Of a stretch of 46,962 nucleotides of DNA, positions 33,273-40,846 are shown piece by piece (positions within the stretch are counted from its first letter, which is position 1; each line of letters begins with the position of its first letter). Made by a program: the position numbers and the translations under genes. The stretch spans positions 1 to 46,962 of the forward strand of contig NZ_AUAU01000026.1 in assembly GCF_000428885.1 (NCBI RefSeq), in the 5' to 3' direction. This DNA comes from Geothrix fermentans DSM 14018 (GTDB lineage: Bacteria; Acidobacteriota; Holophagae; Holophagales; Holophagaceae). Under the pieces are notes generated by a model. That model ran no database searches, had not been told where the DNA came from, and saw only the letters and a list, made by a program, of their open reading frames with translations.

Positions 33273-34337
33273 ATGGACCGATCCCCCCAATCTTCCCAGT
33301 GGCGCGATGGGCGCTTCCGGAACCCCCAGCCCCTCTGGAACGACACCCGGGGCATGCTCGGCGCCATGTTCCGGAGGGATCCGAACGCCAGCCCCCAGGC
33401 CGAGCTGCCCGTGGTCCATCCCACCCGGGCGGACTTGGCCGCGGAGGCCCCCCCGGGCCTGCGGGCCACGTGGCTGGGCCACTCCACCGTGTATCTGGAC
33501 GTGGACGGCACGCGCATCCTCACGGATCCCGTGTGGGGCAAGCGCGCCTCGCCCCTCGGGTGGGCCGGGCCCAAGCGCTTCTACGCACCGCTCATCGCCC
33601 TGGACGAGGTGCCCGTGCCCCAGGTGGTGGCCATCTCCCACGACCACTACGACCACCTGGACGAGGGCACCCTGCGCCGCCTGAAGGACTGGGACACGCG
33701 CTTCGTGGTGCCCCTGGGCGTGGGCGCGCGGCTGATCCGCTGGGGCGTGCCCGCGGGCCGCGTCACCGAACTGGACTGGTGGGAGTCCGTGCGGGTGGGC
33801 GAGCTGGAGGTGGTGCTCGTTCCGGCCCGCCACGCCTCGGGCCGCGGCCTCCGGGACAAGGACAAGACCCTGTGGGGCGGCTTCGCCTTCCTGGGGCCCC
33901 GGCACCGGGCCTACTTCTCCGGGGACACGGGGATGTTCCCGGGCCTGGCCGACATCGGCGAGCGCCTGGGCCCCTTCGACCTGGCCATGATCGAGGCCGG
34001 CGCCTACAACCCGGCCTGGCCCGACTGGCACCTGGGCCCGGAGCAGGCCGTGCAGGCCCACCGGATGGTGCGGGGCCGCGTGCTCCTGCCCATCCACTGG
34101 GGCCTCTTCAACCTGGCGGCCCACGGCTGGACGGAGCCCGTGGAGCGCGTGCTGGCCGCGGCGGACCAGGTGGGCGTCACCGTGGCGCTGCCCCGGCCGG
34201 GCGAGGGCTTCGAGCTCAGCGGGGAGCCGCCCAGCCGGCGCTGGTGGCCCGCGCTGCCCTGGAAGACCGGAGCGGAGGTCCCCATCCGTGCCACGCTGGA
34301 CGGGCGGCAGCCCATCGCGGAAGGAGGCCTGCCATGA
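33273..34337 (+). CDS. Metallo-beta-lactamase-fold hydrolase (NAPE-PLD/UlaG-like)
   Basis: The 354-residue protein has the zinc motif SHDHYDHLD near 125-133, the further metal residues FSGDTG and the C-terminal HWG. These are features of the MBL hydrolases related to N-acyl-phosphatidylethanolamine phospholipase D and UlaG. The start ATG is 7 nt after AGGAG. In the same frame, 33 codons upstream (from 33174), the sequence reads like a signal peptide (FRKAGALVLAALVAGGFWAAG) but no good start codon precedes it outside the SDR gene. The gene overlaps the next one by 4 nt (ATGA). Confidence 0.88.
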   Translation: MDRSPQSSQWRDGRFRNPQPLWNDTRGMLGAMFRRDPNASPQAELPVVHPTRADLAAEAPPGLRATWLGHSTVYLDVDGTRILTDPVWGKRASPLGWAGPKRFYAPLIALDEVPVPQVVAISHDHYDHLDEGTLRRLKDWDTRFVVPLGVGARLIRWGVPAGRVTELDWWESVRVGELEVVLVPARHASGRGLRDKDKTLWGGFAFLGPRHRAYFSGDTGMFPGLADIGERLGPFDLAMIEAGAYNPAWPDWHLGPEQAVQAHRMVRGRVLLPIHWGLFNLAAHGWTEPVERVLAAADQVGVTVALPRPGEGFELSGEPPSRRWWPALPWKTGAEVPIRATLDGRQPIAEGGLP

Positions 34338-35023
34338 AGGTCCTGCTCTTCGGCGCCACGGGCATGGTCGGCCAGGGCGTGCTGCGCGAGTGCCTGCGGG
34401 ATCCCGGCGTCACCCAGGTGATGGCCCTCGTGCGGAAGCCCTCGGGGCAGACCCATGCCAAGCTGCGGGAGCTCGTCCACGGGGACTTCTTCGACTACCG
34501 CGTGGTCGAACCGGATCTCACCGGACTCGACGCCTGCTTCTTCTGCCTGGGCGTGTCCGCGGCCGGGCTGGGCGAAGCCGAGTACCGCCGCCTGACCCAC
34601 GACCTGACGCTGGCCGCGGCGGAGACCCTCGCCCGGCTCAATCCCGCCATGACCTTCGTCTACGTCTCCGGCGCGGGGACGGACAGCACCGAGCAGGGCC
34701 GCACCATGTGGGCGCGGGTGAAGGGACGGACCGAGAACGCCCTGCGGCGCCTGCCCTTCAAGGCGGTGTATCTCTTCCGCCCCGGCCTCATCCAACCCCT
34801 GCACGGCATCCGGTCCCGGACGGGCTGGTACCAGGCCATCTACACCCTGATGAGGCCCGCGTTCCCTCTGCTGCGGCGCCTGTTCCCGAAGGCCATCCTC
34901 ACCACGGAGGAACTGGGCAGGGCCATGCTCCGCGTGGCACGGGAGGGGGCACCCACGGCCATCCTCGAGGCCGCCGACCTCATTGTCCTCGGGGCGCCTC
35001 CAACTCGATCAGCCGCGCCTTGA
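34334..35023 (+). CDS. NAD(P)-binding Rossmann-fold protein (NmrA/epimerase-like)
   Basis: The 229-residue protein starts with MKVLLFGATGMVGQGVLRE, a Rossmann dinucleotide-binding fold. It continues with ACFFCLGVSAAG and VYVSGAGTDS blocks of the short atypical SDR group (NAD-dependent epimerase-like). No catalytic assignment is possible. The ATG has a full AAGGAGG upstream and overlaps the preceding gene. Its last 44 nt overlap the 3' end of the convergent ogt gene, and its C-terminal residues may be a read-through tail. Confidence 0.85.
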   Translation: MKVLLFGATGMVGQGVLRECLRDPGVTQVMALVRKPSGQTHAKLRELVHGDFFDYRVVEPDLTGLDACFFCLGVSAAGLGEAEYRRLTHDLTLAAAETLARLNPAMTFVYVSGAGTDSTEQGRTMWARVKGRTENALRRLPFKAVYLFRPGLIQPLHGIRSRTGWYQAIYTLMRPAFPLLRRLFPKAILTTEELGRAMLRVAREGAPTAILEAADLIVLGAPPTRSAAP

Positions 35024-35459
35024 CCTCGGGCGATCCGAAGGCGCTCCAGCCACCCTCGTCCTTCGCGCCCACCACGCGGTGGCAGGGCACGAGGATGAGC
35101 ACGGGATTCGCCTTCACGGCTTGACCCACGGCCCGCGCCGCTCCGGGCCGGCCCGCCAGCAGGGCCACCTCGCCGTAGGCGAGGCTCTGGCCGGGCCGCG
35201 TGGCCCGCAGCACTTCGGCCACACGAAGCTGGAAGGGCGTCAGGGCCGAGAGGTCCAGGGGGATCCGGGTCAGGTCCTGGGGGCTGCCCGAGAGGTGGGC
35301 CATGAGCCGCCGTACGGCCTCCAGCACCCAGGCCGGGGCTTCCCGGGCCTCTTCTCGATCCAGGGTGTCCGTGAAGCGCAGCAGGCAGATCCCCTCCGCC
35401 GTCCAGCCCAGGCGCAGGCGGCCCAGGGCGGTGGCGAAGGTGAGGAGGTGCCGTGTCAT
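34980..35459 (-). CDS. ogt: Methylated-DNA-protein-cysteine methyltransferase
   Basis: This suicidal repair protein removes O6-methylguanine adducts from DNA. The 159 residues include an N-terminal ribonuclease-H-like half (about 1-75) and the C-terminal DNA-binding half. The latter carries TPFQLRVAEVLRATRPG (helix-turn-helix), the asparagine hinge and the active-site PCHRVVGA with the acceptor Cys. Length and motifs match the Ogt/MGMT family. Its 3' end overlaps the convergent upstream gene by 44 nt. ruvX diverges from it 17 nt away. Confidence 0.94.
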   Translation of the reverse strand: MTRHLLTFATALGRLRLGWTAEGICLLRFTDTLDREEAREAPAWVLEAVRRLMAHLSGSPQDLTRIPLDLSALTPFQLRVAEVLRATRPGQSLAYGEVALLAGRPGAARAVGQAVKANPVLILVPCHRVVGAKDEGGWSAFGSPEVKARLIELEAPRGQ

Positions 35460-35476
35460 GGGGCTAGGATGGCAGG

Positions 35477-35914
35477 ATGCGCTGGCTCGCCCTCGACCAC
35501 GGCACGAAGAAGATCGGCCTCGCCTTCTCGGATGAGCTGGAGATCCTGGCCTCGCCCTTCGAGGTGTGGCCCCAGGAGGAGGTCCGCACGCTGGAGCGGC
35601 TGGCGCGGCTGTGCAGGGAGGAGGGTGTGCAGGCCCTCTGCGTGGGGCTGCCCCGCCACAAGGACGGCGCCGAGAGCGCCACGGCCCCCGCGGCCCGGGC
35701 CTTCGGCGAGGCCCTGGCCCAGCGCACGGGCCTGCCCCTGCGCTTCGTGAACGAGCACCTGAGCAGCGCCGAAGCCGAGCGGCTCCTGCGGGAGCGGGGG
35801 GTGAAGCCCGAGAAGCGCAAGCTCCTGCTGGACGCGGCCGCGGCGGCGGTCATCCTGGACGAGCTGCTGGAGGACCGGCGGGCCAAGGGGATACCCGCCA
35901 GCTCCCTGGATTGA
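35477..35914 (+). CDS. ruvX: Putative Holliday junction resolvase RuvX (YqgF family)
   Basis: The 145-residue RNase H-like protein has ALDHGTKKIGLAFSDE at the start, the GLPRHKDG motif and FVNEHLSSAEAERLL, with the acidic residues of the nuclease site. YqgF proteins act in 16S rRNA 5' processing and possibly in recombination. It ends just before a dehydrogenase gene (22-nt gap), so the two probably form an operon. Confidence 0.92.
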   Translation: MRWLALDHGTKKIGLAFSDELEILASPFEVWPQEEVRTLERLARLCREEGVQALCVGLPRHKDGAESATAPAARAFGEALAQRTGLPLRFVNEHLSSAEAERLLRERGVKPEKRKLLLDAAAAAVILDELLEDRRAKGIPASSLD

Positions 35915-35936
35915 ATCCCCACCACGGGAGGGAAGC

Positions 35937-36812
35937 ATGCGCATCGCATTCCTGGGCCTGGGACGGATGGGCGATCCCATGGCGCGCCGGCTGGTGGGCG
36001 CCTTCGAGCTGGCGGTGTTCAACCGGGACATGGCCCGGGCCAAGCCCTTCGAGGCGCTGGGCGCGCGCGTCGCCGGGTCGGTGCGGGAGGCCGTGGAAGG
36101 CGCGGAGGTGGCCGTGACCATGCTCTCGGACGACGCCGCGGAGGAGGCCATTACCTTCGGGCCCGGAGGGCTCCTGGAGGCCCTGGCCCCGGATGCCATC
36201 CACGTGTCCATGAGCACCATCGGTATCGCCACCTCCGCCCGCTTGGGCGAGGCCCACGCCGAGGCGAGGCAGGGCTACGTGGCGGCGCCGGTCTTCGGCC
36301 GCCCGCCCGCGGCGGCTTCGGGCCAGCTCTGGATCCTGGCCGCGGGCCCCGAGGACCAGGTGGCCAAGTGCCAGCCGCTGTTCCAGGCCCTGGGCCAGGG
36401 CGTCTTCCCCCTGGGGGGCCGGGCCTCCACGGCCCACGCCATGAAGCTGGCGGGCAACAGCCTCCTCGTCACCGCCGTGGAGGCGCTGAGCGAGGCCTTC
36501 GCCTTCGGCGAGAAGGCGGGCGTGGCGCCGGAGACCACGCTGAATATCCTCAACACGGCCCTGCTGAAATCCCCCCTGGCGGACGCCTACGGGGGCGCCG
36601 TGGTGCGGGGCGACTTCGAGCCCGCGGGCTTCGCCCTGCGCCTGGGCCTGAAGGACGTGAGCCTGGCCCTCCGCGCCGCCGAGGCCTACCAGGCCCCCCT
36701 GCCCATCGCCAGCCTCCTGCGGGACCGCCTCCTGTCCGCCGTGGCCCGGGGCTACGGCGACCAGGACCTGGCCGCCCTCTCCCGCATCAGCCGCGAGGAC
36801 GCGGGGCTTTGA
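35937..36812 (+). CDS. NAD(P)-dependent beta-hydroxyacid dehydrogenase
   Basis: The 291-residue protein opens with the Rossmann motif IAFLGLGRMGDPMARRL. It has the substrate-binding segment (VAAPVFGRPPAAASGQL) and the catalytic Lys block HAMKLAGNSLLVTAVEALSEAFAFGEKAG. These belong to the 3-hydroxyisobutyrate/6-phosphogluconate dehydrogenase-like family. Which hydroxyacid is used is unknown; such enzymes often reduce succinic semialdehyde or glyoxylate. The ATG has GGGAGG upstream. It ends before the perfect inverted repeat at 36841. Confidence 0.9.
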   Translation: MRIAFLGLGRMGDPMARRLVGAFELAVFNRDMARAKPFEALGARVAGSVREAVEGAEVAVTMLSDDAAEEAITFGPGGLLEALAPDAIHVSMSTIGIATSARLGEAHAEARQGYVAAPVFGRPPAAASGQLWILAAGPEDQVAKCQPLFQALGQGVFPLGGRASTAHAMKLAGNSLLVTAVEALSEAFAFGEKAGVAPETTLNILNTALLKSPLADAYGGAVVRGDFEPAGFALRLGLKDVSLALRAAEAYQAPLPIASLLRDRLLSAVARGYGDQDLAALSRISREDAGL

Positions 36813-36840
36813 GCCCGGCAGGGACTGAAAGACAAAAGAT

Positions 36841-36909
36841 CACCACCAAGACACCAAGGCACCAAGAACTGAAGAAAGCTTTTCTTGGTGCCTTGGTGTC
36901 TTGGTGGTG
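36841..36909. repeat. Perfect 27-bp inverted repeat, possible bidirectional terminator
   Basis: The arms 36841-36867 and 36883-36909 are exact complements. The left starts CACCACCAAGACACCAAGGC and the loop is 15 nt and contains AAAGCTTT. It lies in the 127-nt gap between two convergent genes (dehydrogenase and lolD), so it would stop transcription from both sides. It is the cleanest member of the purine-arm repeat family of this window. Confidence 0.8.
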
Positions 36910-36939
36910 GGAATTTCCGCTTTCCGCCTGGAACGGCCC

Positions 36940-37590
36940 TCAGCCCAGCCGTACGGTCCGCATGCAGCGCTCGGCCAGGCCCGGGTTGTGGGTGACGAGG
37001 AGAGTGGTGGGGCGCAGTTCGGCGTGGAGGTCCAGCAGGAAGCCGAATACCTCCTCGGCGGTGGCGGGATCCAGGTTGCCCGTGGGCTCGTCCAGCAGCC
37101 AGAGGGCGGGCTTGCGCACCAGGGCGCGGGCCAGTCCGGCGCGGGCGGCCTGGCCGCCGGAGAGCTGGCCCGGCAGCCGCTCGCCGAGATCGCCCAGACC
37201 CACGGTGGACAGGAGCTGTCCGATCCAGGCCTCGGCCCCGGCGGAGCCGTCGCCGTCGATGAGCAGAGGCATGCGCAGGTTCTCCCGCACGGTGAACTCC
37301 GGCAGCAGGTGGGGCTGCTGGAAGGCCAGGCCCACGCGGCGACGGCGGTAGAGGGCCCGGGCCTCGGCGCCCTCGGGCACGGGCTCTCCGCCCACGGCGA
37401 TGCCGCCGCCCTCCCAGTGATCCAGGCCCGCGATGCAGTTCAGGAGTGTGGTCTTGCCCACGCCGGAGACGCCCACCACGGCGCAGAGGCTGCCGGCCTC
37501 GACGTCCAGCGAGAAGCCGTCGAAGACGGGATGGGCGTTGCCGGGGTAGGTCTTGTGCAGGCCAGTGATGGAAAGGGGCTGTCCGATCAT
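36940..37590 (-). CDS. lolD: Lipoprotein-releasing ABC transporter ATP-binding protein
   Basis: LolD powers release of lipoproteins from the inner membrane to LolA. The 216 residues contain Walker A GVSGVGKTT, the signature LSGGQAARAGLARAL and Walker B LWLLDEPTG. A GTP-like H-loop LLVTHN is also present. A MacB/LolD-type specificity is inferred from the neighbouring lolC-like permease gene, which lies upstream on the same strand. The ATG 37590 has GAGGT upstream; the frame could start at GTG 37602. A 244-nt structured repeat separates it from the permease gene. Confidence 0.9.
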   Translation of the reverse strand: MIGQPLSITGLHKTYPGNAHPVFDGFSLDVEAGSLCAVVGVSGVGKTTLLNCIAGLDHWEGGGIAVGGEPVPEGAEARALYRRRRVGLAFQQPHLLPEFTVRENLRMPLLIDGDGSAGAEAWIGQLLSTVGLGDLGERLPGQLSGGQAARAGLARALVRKPALWLLDEPTGNLDPATAEEVFGFLLDLHAELRPTTLLVTHNPGLAERCMRTVRLG

Positions 37591-37611
37591 GGCACCTCGC
37601 ACCCAGGGCTA

Positions 37612-37806
37612 GTGATCCACCACGGAGACACGGAACTCGCGGAGGCGTCACGGAGGCCTCTGTGGTTCCTCCGTGCATGGGCTGGCCAAAGGCCCATTCC
37701 GGCCAAGCCGGAATGGACTGAATGCACCGGGCTCGGATCCCCTTGCAAGGATCCGGGCCCGGTGCATTCAGTCAGCCCATACTCCGTGTCTCCGTGGTGG
37801 ATCTTG
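37612..37806. repeat. Nested multi-hairpin inverted repeat between lolC and lolD
   Basis: The outer arms begin GATCCACCACGGAGACACGG near 37614 and end at the complementary TCTCCGTGGTGGATC near 37803. Inside, ATGGGCTG (37677-37684) pairs with CAGCCCAT (37773-37780) and encloses two hairpins. One is a perfect 9-bp stem, 37695-37703 with 37707-37715. The other is a 24-bp stem with one mismatch, 37717-37740 with 37749-37772. Bases 37782-37805 equal 26722-26745 in the ftsA-ftsZ element. In RNA this would fold as a branched structure in the lol transcript. Confidence 0.75.
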
Positions 37807-37834
37807 ATGGGTTGAACGCACGGTTGCACGAGCT

Positions 37835-39061
37835 TCATTCGGCCCTCAGCGCGTCGACGGGGTCCAGGGCCGCGGCCTTCTTGGCGGGGTACCGCGCAGC
37901 CAGCCAGGAGACCAGCAGGGGGAAGATGGCCACGAGGACGACGTCCAGCACCTTCAGGCGGAAGGGCATGTAGGTGATGAAGTCGTAGACGGCCGCCGGC
38001 AGCTTCAGGAGCTTCCAGCGGTCGAGGATGAGGCACATGGGCACGCTGATGCCCAGGCCCCAGGCTGTGCCCACGGCGCCGATGCGCAGGCCCTGCAGCT
38101 CGAAGAGCCGCTGGATCTGCTTCGGCGTGGCGCCCAGCGCCAGCAGCACGCCCAGGTCCCGGCGCTTCTCCGTCACCAGCAGCACCAGGGAGGCCACGAT
38201 GTTGAAGGCCGCCACCAGCACGATGAGGCTGAGGATGGAGGCGAAGGCCCACTTCTCCACGGTGAGCGCCGCGAAGAGGGCCTTGTTGGACTCCCGCAGG
38301 TCCGTGGCCTGGAAGGCCGGGCCCAGGGCCTGGAGCACCCGGGGCTTCACGTCCGCGATGGCGTCGATGCTGGTGGCGCGGACCTCGATCATCTCGGCCC
38401 GGCCCTCGGAGCGGGCGATCCGGATGGCGTCCGCGAGGTGGATGAAGGCCCAGGCCTTGTCGTACTCGGAGCTGTGGCTGTGGAAGGTGCCCGCCACGCG
38501 GAAGGCCGCCACCTTGGGCTGCTGGCCGCCCAGGCCCAGCTCCAGCCGGAAGACGGCCAGGGCCACGGTGTCGCCCACCTTGAGACCCAGTCGCTGGGCC
38601 AGCTCCTTGCCCAGGACGATCTCCCCCTCCTTGAGCTGCTCCACGGGGGCGGGCTGCATGGAGTCGAAGATGCTGGAGGTCCCGTGGGCGGTGGCGGGGT
38701 CCACGGCCTTCACCACCACGGTTTCCGGCGGCATCTCGCTGTCGGGCCGGCGCAGCAGGCCCTTCTCCAGCCGGATGGGCGAGGCGGCCTGCACCCCAGG
38801 CACGGCGCGGATGGCCTTCAATGCCCCTTCGGTATCCGGAATGTCCCCGCCCAGGTTGAAGACGGTGAAGTGGGCCGTGGCGCTGAAGAGGGTGGCCTGG
38901 ATCTCCTCATGGAAGCCGTTCATCACGGCCAGAGTCACCACCATGGCGAAGACGCCCAGGGCCGTGCCGCCCCGGGCGAAGCGCACCATGGTCCGCACAA
39001 AGGCCCCCTTCCGGTGGGTCTTCAGGTAGCGGTCGGCGATGGTGCGTTCGAACAGGGCCAT
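37835..39061 (-). CDS. Lipoprotein-releasing ABC transporter permease (LolC/LolE family)
   Basis: The 408-residue permease has one N-terminal membrane helix (about 33-50), a large periplasmic MacB-like domain (about 55-280) and three C-terminal helices in an FtsX domain. The conserved LLVTEKRRDLGVLLALGATPKQIQRLF coupling-helix block is present. With LolD it extracts lipoproteins from the inner membrane. A single permease gene suggests a homodimeric LolF-like system rather than separate LolC and LolE. It is divergent from hflX. Confidence 0.9.
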   Translation of the reverse strand: MALFERTIADRYLKTHRKGAFVRTMVRFARGGTALGVFAMVVTLAVMNGFHEEIQATLFSATAHFTVFNLGGDIPDTEGALKAIRAVPGVQAASPIRLEKGLLRRPDSEMPPETVVVKAVDPATAHGTSSIFDSMQPAPVEQLKEGEIVLGKELAQRLGLKVGDTVALAVFRLELGLGGQQPKVAAFRVAGTFHSHSSEYDKAWAFIHLADAIRIARSEGRAEMIEVRATSIDAIADVKPRVLQALGPAFQATDLRESNKALFAALTVEKWAFASILSLIVLVAAFNIVASLVLLVTEKRRDLGVLLALGATPKQIQRLFELQGLRIGAVGTAWGLGISVPMCLILDRWKLLKLPAAVYDFITYMPFRLKVLDVVLVAIFPLLVSWLAARYPAKKAAALDPVDALRAE

Positions 39062-39116
39062 GGATCCAGGGTAGCCGGGACTTGATGAATGCCCTCCGGC
39101 GCGGCAGATTGACCTC

Positions 39117-40307
39117 ATGGCCGAAACCCCGCCCCGCTGTCTGCTCATCGCCCGCCAGGGCCCCGAGGACCGGGAGGACCCCATCGAGGACCACCTGCTG
39201 GAGCTGGCGGAGCTGGCCCGCAGCTGCGGCTTCGAGGTCTGGACCCGGCGCCGGCTCAAGCGGCCCCAGGTGGCGCCGCGCACGTTCTACGGCTCGGGTC
39301 AGCTCCAGGCCCTGGCGGACGAGGCCGCCCGGCAGGGGGTGCGCCACCTCATCTGCGACGACGAGCTGAGCGGCAGCCAGGTGAACGCCATCCAGAAGCT
39401 CACCAACCTCACCTGCCTGGACCGCACGGGCCTCATCCTCAGCATCTTCGAGCAGCGGGCCCAGACCCGGGAGGCCAGGGCCCAGGTGGAGCTGGCCCGG
39501 CTGGAGTACGAGCTGCCCCGCCTGAAGGGCGCCTGGACCCACCTGGAGCGCCAGGGGGGCGGCGTGGGTCTTCGCGGCGGGCCCGGCGAGACCCAGATCG
39601 AGGTGGACCGCCGCATGATCCGCACCCGCATCAGCCAGCTCAAGCGGGAACTCACCCACCTCGAAACCGTGCGGGAGACCCAGCGCCAGGGCCGGCCCCA
39701 GGGCCTGCCCCGGGTGGCCCTGGTGGGCTACACCAACGCGGGCAAGACCACCCTGCTGAAGGCCCTCACGGGCGAAGGCGAACCGCGGGACCTCCTCTTC
39801 GCCACCCTCGACACCACCACCCGCAAGGCCTGGCTGGGCCAGGACTTCGACCCGGAGACCGGCGAGGGCAGCACGGCGCCCAAGCACTGCCTGGTGGCCG
39901 ACACCGTGGGCTTCATCCGCAAGCTGCCCCACCAGCTGGTGGCGGCCTTCCGCAGCACCCTGGGCGAGGTGCGCACGGCGGATGCCCTGCTGGTGGTGGC
40001 CGATGCCGCCCACCCGGACCTGGAGGACCACCTGCGGGTGGTGGGCGCCACCCTGCGGGAGATCGGCTGCGCCCCCGAGGAGGGCGACGCCCAGCCCCGG
40101 CTGCTGGTGCTGAACCAGGTGGACCGCCTGCATCGCCCCCAGAAGCTGGACCTGAAGAAGCGGCACCCGGGCGCCGTCCAGGCCTGCGCCCTCCATGCCA
40201 CGGGCATCCCCGAGATCCGGGCCTGGCTCCGGGAGCTCATCCCCGGCCCGCCCAAACCCCGGGAACTGGAGGACTGGGAGCTGCCGGAGCCCACCCCGGC
40301 ATTCTGA
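39117..40307 (+). CDS. hflX: GTPase HflX
   Basis: This ribosome-associated GTPase splits stalled 70S ribosomes. The 396 residues include the N-terminal HflX domain (about 1-100), with the family segment GSGQLQALADEA. A linker coiled region with GLRGGPGETQIEVDRR precedes the GTPase domain, which carries GYTNAGKTT (G1) and DTVGFIRKLP (G3). NQVD (G4) is also seen. The C-terminal part is standard. A 55-nt divergent spacer separates it from the lolC-like gene. Confidence 0.94.
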   Translation: MAETPPRCLLIARQGPEDREDPIEDHLLELAELARSCGFEVWTRRRLKRPQVAPRTFYGSGQLQALADEAARQGVRHLICDDELSGSQVNAIQKLTNLTCLDRTGLILSIFEQRAQTREARAQVELARLEYELPRLKGAWTHLERQGGGVGLRGGPGETQIEVDRRMIRTRISQLKRELTHLETVRETQRQGRPQGLPRVALVGYTNAGKTTLLKALTGEGEPRDLLFATLDTTTRKAWLGQDFDPETGEGSTAPKHCLVADTVGFIRKLPHQLVAAFRSTLGEVRTADALLVVADAAHPDLEDHLRVVGATLREIGCAPEEGDAQPRLLVLNQVDRLHRPQKLDLKKRHPGAVQACALHATGIPEIRAWLRELIPGPPKPRELEDWELPEPTPAF

Positions 40308-40351
40308 GATCCGGACACGGTTTGGGTATGGACGCGGGGCTGGCCCTTTCC

Positions 40352-40374
40352 TAAGATAGTTGCTTATGCAACTA
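40352..40374 (+). promoter_or_regulatory. MarR operator overlapping the marR start codon
   Basis: A perfect 18-bp palindrome at 40357-40374 reads TAGTTGC-TTAT-GCAACTA. The marR ATG (40366-40368) lies inside it. A TAAGAT -10-like hexamer at 40352-40357 abuts it, so transcription would start at or next to the ATG, giving a leaderless mRNA without a ribosome site. TTGC-N4-GCAA is a common MarR-family site, so autorepression is likely. No good -35 was seen. Confidence 0.65.
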
Positions 40375-40839
40375 AAAGCCTCCTGGAAGACCGCCAGCCT
40401 GTCCCACGTGATCACCGCCGTGAAGAGCCGCATGCGCCAGGTGGCCGGGCGCCGGCTGGCCCCGTACGGGCTGACGCCCCAGCAGTTCCAGCTTCTGATG
40501 GCCGTGGCCGAGAAGGACGGCCGCTGCCACGGCGACCTGGCCCGGAGCACCTGGATGGACAAGCCCACGGCCACCCGGATCCTCAAGACCCTTCAGGACC
40601 GGGGTCTCGTGCTTGCCGCCGCGGACCCGGCCCACCGGCGCCGCGTGCTGTTCCACCTCCTGCCCGAGGCGGAGCCGCTGGTGCGGCAGCTGCGGGGCTT
40701 CCGCCAGTCCATGCGCGAGGGGATGGAGCAGGGGCTGGCGCCCGAGGACCGGGACCGCCTGCGGGACATCCTGGCTTCGGTCATGGACAACCTGGACCGG
40801 ATGGACGAGGAGCTGACGGGCTCCGCGGAAGGGAAGTAG
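40366..40839 (+). CDS. MarR-family transcriptional regulator
   Basis: The 157-residue winged-helix regulator has LTPQQFQLLMAVAEKDGRCHGDLARSTWMDKPTATRILKTLQDRGLV (recognition helix and wing, about 38-84) and a helical dimer domain. It opens the operon with an RND pump (7-nt gap) and its adaptor, and probably represses them through the palindrome on its own start. The ATG has no Shine-Dalgarno sequence, in line with a leaderless transcript. The inducer is unknown. Confidence 0.92.
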   Translation: MQLKASWKTASLSHVITAVKSRMRQVAGRRLAPYGLTPQQFQLLMAVAEKDGRCHGDLARSTWMDKPTATRILKTLQDRGLVLAAADPAHRRRVLFHLLPEAEPLVRQLRGFRQSMREGMEQGLAPEDRDRLRDILASVMDNLDRMDEELTGSAEGK

Positions 40840-40846
40840 GCACGCC

